Notes under the pieces: generated by a model
The model's database searches: none
The model's input: the letters and a program-made list of their open reading frames with translations, nothing else
What the model was told of the DNA's origin: nothing
Assembly: GCA_910890315.1 (NCBI GenBank)
Contig: CAJVGD010000001.1
Coordinates: forward strand, 1,736,001-1,800,000
Direction: 5' to 3'
Length of the DNA stretch: 64,000 bases
Source: Serendipita indica DSM 11827
Lineage: Eukaryota > Basidiomycota > Agaricomycetes > Sebacinales > Serendipitaceae
Shown: positions 59,278-64,000 of the stretch, in pieces
Position numbering within the stretch: position 1 is the stretch's first letter
How the letters are laid out: each line of letters opens with the position of its first letter
Made by a program: the position numbers and the translations under genes

Positions 59278-59982
59278 TTACTTTGTCGGGAGCAAAGCGG
59301 ACTTGGGAGAAGAAGAGGGAGTCAACGTGGATCCGTAGAAATTGTCTTCGTTCTTGTCGGCAAAAGGAGTTTCCAGGCGTGCACAAGGAAAATAGTATCT
59401 GTCTTCAGGAAGTCGAATGGGAGATCGCAGGGACTGGTGAGATTGACCAGGCTTTTTCAACGTTTCAATCAAAAGGTTTCGAGCTTTCTTCTGGAGCTTG
59501 GGATCAGGGGTTTCGCTCCGGCGAGGTGGGCTTTGAAATAGTCCTTGAGGAATGACGCTGAGTTCTGATTGTTCCGTGTCGTCGATTGGATCTTGCTCGA
59601 AGATATCCATGTCTTGAAGCTCCTTTGCAAGTCTGGATCATCTTCGTGATTAGTACGGAATTCATGGAAAGTACTGGACACACTGATGCATAGGAGACTC
59701 TACTGGGAGAGAAGAGATCGTTTTGGCAACTGAATGACTATACCCAGTATGTTTGGCATCACAAAGTGTCAGAGGGCTTTCGGGAGGAATGTACTGGGCT
59801 CCAGGCGAGTCTTGCGACATCACAGACTGTGAACGGATTCCATCAGAAGAGAAACATGTTGTGGGTCGCGAAAAATGCAAAGAATTATCCGTCCGAGGTG
59901 TCGAGGGACGGCTGAAGCGAGCCATGGCTTTTGCTTCGGGCGTCTTTGGTTCCTTGTGCAGAATGGCTGCCTGAACGAGCAT
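59278..59982 (-). CDS. Small Ser/Pro-rich hypothetical protein
   Basis: The start codon at 59982 gives MLVQAAILHKEPKTPEAKAM, ARFSRPSTPR. One intron (about 59636-59685) joins MHQ to LAKELQDMDIFEQDPIDDTE. The C-terminal half contains SVIPQGLFQSPPRRSETPDP and KLQKKARNLLIETLKKPGQ and ends SSPKSALLPTK. It has many SP/TP sites and RxxL-like elements, so a cell-cycle-phosphorylated or degron-bearing protein (securin-like in character) is conceivable, but no family motif is visible. It overlaps no known domain and converges with SPC24, 82 bases apart. Confidence 0.6.
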
Positions 59983-60112
59983 GATTAAAGGGGAATTGTA
60001 CACTACTAGAAGCGGGTGGTGGCGTGTCACGGTCACGGTCGAGTTCAAGAGTCCTGCCAAACAAAGATCCCTTCGACCGCGCCTCGACTTTCGACCCGGC
60101 TAACCGGCGACG
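59983..60112. promoter_or_regulatory. Bidirectional promoter, Ser/Pro-rich protein / IMP1
   Basis: 130 bases between divergent ATGs. The frame of the minus-strand gene stays open to about 60060 without an ATG. No specific sites are recognised. Confidence 0.35.
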
Positions 60113-60826
60113 ATGATGAACACATTATGGAGAAAATGGACTAGTTGGCCATATTTCAAGCATGCACTAATCGGAGTTCTTGTCGTCTGTGCTATCCCAC
60201 TTACGTCCAGTCAAAATTTACAAATGTATTTAGGGCGGAGAACTGACACATTTTACAATGGAGCATATTGTTGCCTTTCGGACGGTGAGTGTTTCCTCAT
60301 TTATTCAACTCTTCTAACAAAGACTCGACAGGCTGCAGGTCCTTCCATGCTTCCGACAATGTCCATGCATGAGTATGCGATAGAGGAGAAAATACGCCAC
60401 GAGTGGTTTCCACAAAAATTGCAAAGAGGCGACATAGTCACATATCGTGCTCCGTACCACCCAAACGCGCTAGTTTGCAAACGAATCATTGGTCTCCCAG
60501 GGGATACTATTCTAATAGATCCTACAACATTACCAGACCCACTGAGCCGAGCACAAAGTAGTAACACTCGCAAGGAGCATGTTGTGATTCCAAAGGGTCA
60601 TCTATGGGTACAAGGAGACAATGCTCCTGCAAGCCGCGACTCGAGAATGTATGGTCCAATCCCAATCGCATTGATCACTGGAAGACTTATATGTGGCTGG
60701 GGTGTACGTTATTCAAATTATCATCTATTCTGGACGTTACTCAAAAATACACAGACACTGCCAGGTCCCATCAAGTTCAAGTGGTACAGGAGGCCGTCTC
60801 CTGTTAGCATCTTTCGGCCAAGTTGA
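60113..60826 (+). CDS. IMP1: Mitochondrial inner membrane protease subunit 1
   Basis: Type I signal peptidase-like (S26) catalytic subunit facing the intermembrane space. It trims sorting signals of inner-membrane proteins. The catalytic Ser is in GPSMLPTM (~60335), and the Lys is in ALVCKRIIGLPGDT (~60475). The other blocks are LQRGDIVTYRAP, PKGHLWVQGDNAPASRDSRM and YGPIPIALITGRL. The S-R-xx-YGP ending is typical of Imp1, not Imp2. For the exon with HFTMEHIVAFRT to be in frame with the catalytic block, an intron of 60 bases at about 60177-60236 must be removed, plus one at about 60284-60331. The protein starts MMNTLWRKW. The stop lies 7 bases from that of the RFC gene. Confidence 0.85.
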   Translation: MMNTLWRKWTSWPYFKHALIGVLVVCAIPLTSSQNLQMYLGRRTDTFYNGAYCCLSDGECFLIYSTLLTKTRQAAGPSMLPTMSMHEYAIEEKIRHEWFPQKLQRGDIVTYRAPYHPNALVCKRIIGLPGDTILIDPTTLPDPLSRAQSSNTRKEHVVIPKGHLWVQGDNAPASRDSRMYGPIPIALITGRLICGWGVRYSNYHLFWTLLKNTQTLPGPIKFKWYRRPSPVSIFRPS

Positions 60827-60833
60827 CCAATGA

Positions 60834-62123
60834 TCATACCGCCAACGCCTTCCAGATGCGCAACCCCGTCTCCAACGTCCACAACTCTTCATCCGCCCCG
60901 TCACAGAGAGCCTTGTCTGCTTCTCCGAGAATGAGTGCGCAAGCAGCCTTTCGCCTTGCGTCCAACCGTGGATGCAGGATGACAACGTCGTGCAGCTGCG
61001 CAGGACTTAAAAATGCACAAATTTAATCTTTATCGACGTACCTGTGACAAGATTTGGGCCGCACTATAGCCCTCTCTCGAAATTTCCTTCACCTTTTTCC
61101 GAACATCGTCGAAAGTCTTGGCTCGAACAGTAGCGTTGTCGATTGACATGCTGTTTTTAGAGGCGCCGTCAACTTCGACTCCTAATACGGCCGCGAAACT
61201 CTCTATGACATGGTCGGGAACGACCCCTGCAATCTCCTGCACATCCTCTGGTCGGATCTTCTGAGGGGCTTTGTTGACTTCGTCAACCGTCGCGTGCGCT
61301 AATCGAGAGCAACTTTGGAGATAGGTAATCGCTCGCCTCAAGTCACCCCCCGAGGTGGTAACGAGGGCAGACACTACGTCGTCGCTCACTTCAACATTCT
61401 CCGCCGCTGCAATCTCTTTTAGTCTGATAGATGTAGAGGATGTATCCAATGGCTTGAAACGAAACTTGGAACAGCGAGATGTGAGCGGTTCAATGATGCG
61501 CGTGACATAGTTGCAGATGAGGCAGAATCGAGTAATCTTTGCGTATGTTTCCATAATTCTCCTGAGTGCTCCTTGTGCATCCTGTGTCATCGAATCGGCC
61601 TCGTCGAGGATGATGAGTTTGTAGGGCGGGCATGGATAGACTTTGCCATCCGAGGCGGCAGAGGTCACAGCTTTTGGAGTTTGACGAGCAAAGTCTTTGA
61701 TCTTTTCCCGGACGATGGCAATGCCGCGCTCGTCTGATGCGTTGAGTTCCAAAACGCGGTGGCGAAACTGGTCCGGGCCAAAGAGTTCTCGAGCAAGCGC
61801 AAGGATTGTCGACGTCTTTCCTGTACCAGGGGGTCCATAGAACAACATATGTGGCAGCTATGGAGAGCTCAATGAAAATTGTGTTGATCTAGCCGGTGCG
61901 ACTTACGTTTGTCGTGAGTAGTGTCTTTTTAAGAACAGATACAGCATGATCTTGTGAAGATACCTCGTCCATCGTCTTTGGACGGCTAGATAGAGAAGCA
62001 AGTACATCAGTAAATTCGTTCATGAACTGTGGTTGAGTGCTGACTATTTCTCGACCCATGGTTGCAACTTGGGGTCTATCGTCGCCTTTACAGGCTGAGT
62101 CTTTGCTGTGGGCTTAAGGAACA
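60834..62123 (-). CDS. RFC2: Replication factor C subunit (yeast Rfc2 / human RFC4 type)
   Basis: AAA+ clamp-loader subunit that loads PCNA on DNA. The gene starts [20 protein letters not shown] and PWVEKYRPK, then [20 protein letters not shown]. Walker A is [20 protein letters not shown] (~61815). [19 protein letters not shown] follows, then Walker [20 protein letters not shown] (~61600) and the SRC sensor [20 protein letters not shown] and KFRFKPL. The remaining collar domain ends RIWKALAV at 60834. The [11 protein letters not shown] and SRC motifs are the RFC boxes. The FGPDQFRHR insertion and RRIM motif match the Rfc2/RFC4 branch. Introns at about 61987-62047 and 61856-61905, plus one near 60990-61045. 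Confidence 0.93.
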
Positions 62124-62215
62124 TATTGCCGTGGCCAGAGAAAGCGGAGTTCAAAGCTTGGACCAACACCGCGTCCAGCTCGGCGGGTGAACTTTCGTCA
62201 AAAGCGAGCCAAATC
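62124..62215. promoter_or_regulatory. Bidirectional promoter, RFC subunit / CAF-1 large subunit
   Basis: 92 bases between divergent ATGs. It contains one CGCGT core (~62170) resembling half of an MluI cell-cycle box, which is weak on its own. Sharing would allow co-expression of two S-phase genes. Confidence 0.4.
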
Positions 62216-64000
62216 ATGGATATCACGTCAAATGACACGTCTAGCAATGGTCAGTCGTATTTTCCGAGCAGACCTAGACACGAAGAGTTGACGCTGATGC
62301 TGCTTTGATCGCTCAACACCAGTCGCAACGACATCTCCGCCTTCTTTCAACGTAGAGCTTAAGAAGACAAAAGTGGTATGGGCTCAGGAGGCGCTAGTGC
62401 CACCCCCGGCGAGTTGGACGGAAACCTTTGCAGGTGGAGTCCTTGCATCCCCTAATTAGAGCACAATCCTAAGTCCATCGCTCCTAACAGAAATCCTCAA
62501 GTTCCGCACAAAGATAGAAAGTTTACAGGAGCGTCCACTAGCTTCCCTCACCGCCGAGCATCGCACGCTCGTGGCCTTGTTAACGCAGGAGAGGTGCGTT
62601 TTCAACATCATCTGTACATCAACTCCTGATCAATGCGATGATAGTGACAAGGATATCAAAACGCTTGCAAAGGAAATCCAGAAGACACTTTCCCCAGAAT
62701 CGGCTTCGTCCACAGCTTCTAGTGATACACAAGCTCCTGTTCTTCCCCTGAATGTTGTCGAGTCGGCTATCAATGATGTGGCCAAACGTATCAATTACGG
62801 TGTCGAAGGAGGCCTCAAGGTGTGGATTATACGGCCAGATGTCTGTCAAATCTCAGTTCTATTAGGACTTTTGTGTGTGGAGATGGGAATTAGACGACCT
62901 TAGTGACCTTCCGGACACGAAGCGTGCCCTCATGTTACAACGCCGCGCGGATCGTCAAAAGGTATACCTATCCAAGTGGACCTTTCATCGACTTAGGATC
63001 ATTCTCAGGGTAGGGCTGTATTATTGGCACAGTATGAAGCACTGGCGGATGCAGACAAGACCGCAATCGTATTGAAGTCCCGACGTAAAAAGCAAGACGA
63101 AACAAATGGCGGAAAGGAAAACGTAAGAGGTCTTTAATGTCTCTTATATGACCTTATCCAACTCTAGGTGCCGGCTCCATCGACTGTGCCTTCTGCACTG
63201 GCAAACGCGGTGGTGCAAGATGCCCCATCGACGTCAACGTCGACGACAAATGCCGCTACTACTACTAATAGTAAGCAAGGTATATCTTGATTGTACTTTC
63301 TTCTAGAACTGACGGAAATATATATAGTGAAAGAGAAGGAGACCAAAGCCAAGAAAGGTGCGAAGCCCAAGGAAGCACCCGCTACGGTACGAACATCTTC
63401 CTGAGACGAGATTTTCCTAAGGTGTTGCAGGGATCCTCTACTCTGTTGTCGTGGCTCGCTCCTAAATCAACACCTGCTGCTCCCGCCACACCCAAGAAAG
63501 CAGACCCGACTCCGGTCGAGCAAAAAGAGGAATCAAAGCCAGCTTCCTCCTCTTTCGATCAAACGTTTAAGCCCTTTCGTGTCAAGAATGGGTTTACTCT
63601 TGCTCCCATCAACCACTTTAAGTCAACAAAGGCTCGGGTCATTGTGCTCGATGACGAGGAAGGCCCAGAATCCAAAACTCGCTTCAATTCAGCTACCCAT
63701 CGAGGTCAGCCGTTATCCCATTACCTAGATCCAGGCCTGACTTCCTTACAAGATACACACCCATTGCGAACGCTCTTGGCAGAAATGCCGCCATCTTCCA
63801 AGCCACGAAAGACCGCGTACGGGCGCCCTCATGACAAAGCCCCAGCAATGAAGACGAGTTCTCGTGTCTTAGTTCGGGACTTGATCGAAAAGCTGAACGA
63901 CGCTACAGCCGCAGGTGATGTCTATTCTGCCAAAATCCTTATTTCGACACTTTCGGATCGTCGCCAGCTACCCGTTCGATGGCTTTATTTCTACGAGAAT
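62216..64000 (+). CDS. Chromatin assembly factor 1 large subunit (p150-like), 3' end outside window
   Basis: CAF-1 deposits H3-H4 behind the replication fork via PCNA. The frame begins MDITSNDTSSN, with an intron near 62253-62321 leading to VATTSPPSFNVELKKTKVVW. The next exons are LKFRTKIESLQERPLASL and an acidic/Ser-rich region. The middle has LEDDLSDLP-like segments (CVWRWELDDLSDLP) and RADRQK. A Lys/Glu-rich segment (VKEKETKAKKGAKPKEAPAT) leads to SSTLLSWLAPK and PFRVKNGFTLAPINHF, a conserved block, and VIVLDDEEGP. The window ends in RRQLPVRWLYFYEN, just at the CAF-1 p150-type KFLxFxENxRP motif. Identification rests on this last block and context with RFC; the general gene structure agrees. 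Confidence 0.8.

Noticed and set aside
62124-62215. MluI cell-cycle box
   Set aside because: Only a CGCGT core is present, not ACGCGT, and one partial match in a 92-base spacer is not significant.
1-64000. Transposons, CRISPR arrays, secondary-metabolite cluster
   Set aside because: No transposase, reverse transcriptase, terminal repeats, spaced palindromic repeats or PKS/NRPS/terpene synthase domains were seen.

Overview
The window is nuclear DNA of a filamentous basidiomycete. Nearly every gene is split by several introns of about 45-70 bases with GT...AG ends and CTRAY-like branch points. Genes are packed on both strands, and many divergent pairs share promoters of under 200 bases. The gene set (APC3, Ndc80/Spc24, RFC, CAF-1, ATG7, fungal glucosylceramide synthase, CFEM membrane proteins, patatin/NB-ARC/TPR NLR, DUF6533-type membrane protein) fits Agaricomycetes. 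The ankyrin-like and patatin-NLR families remind me of Ceratobasidiaceae (Rhizoctonia/Ceratobasidium), but that placement is an impression from memory. I see no mobile element, rRNA, tRNA or CRISPR array.

Layout. 1-9.2 kb: a partial Sfi1-type centrin-binding protein (-), a divergent RecQ helicase (+) and the CORVET subunit VPS8 (+). 9.3-16 kb: TrpRS (-) paired with a PI-PLC-X phosphodiesterase (+), ceramide glucosyltransferase (-) paired with mRNA cap (guanine-N7) methyltransferase (+). 16.1-21.4 kb: an accessory stretch on the minus strand with an ankyrin-like gene, a detached copy of its last exon, and a patatin/NB-ARC/TPR NLR whose patatin domain has lost both catalytic residues. 21.5-27.6 kb: conserved genes NDC80, MOG1, mitochondrial ribosomal protein mL60 and SF3A1. 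27.6-35.6 kb: a rearranged cluster of single-pass membrane proteins that share a cytoplasmic tail but carry different ectodomains (CFEM or a beta-sandwich-like domain). It also holds a duplicated 3' piece of SF3A1. 36-44 kb: prolyl oligopeptidase ending in KDEL, a multi-pass membrane protein and ATG7. 44.7-51 kb: two low-complexity proteins, a BTB protein and CCT1. 51.5-64 kb: APC3/CDC27, primase large subunit, mitochondrial ClpX, SPC24, an unknown protein, IMP1, an RFC subunit and the start of the CAF-1 large subunit.

How the genes relate. Housekeeping genes dominate, with an excess of chromosome-cycle functions: spindle pole (SFI1), kinetochore (NDC80, SPC24), APC/C (CDC27), replication (primase, RFC) and replication-coupled chromatin assembly (CAF-1, head to head with RFC). 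The two accessory regions, the NLR/ankyrin region and the membrane-protein cluster, carry the signs of recent duplication and are the best places to look for new biology. Exon boundaries were read by eye. Gene ends are given from inferred start codon to stop codon, and the spans include introns.
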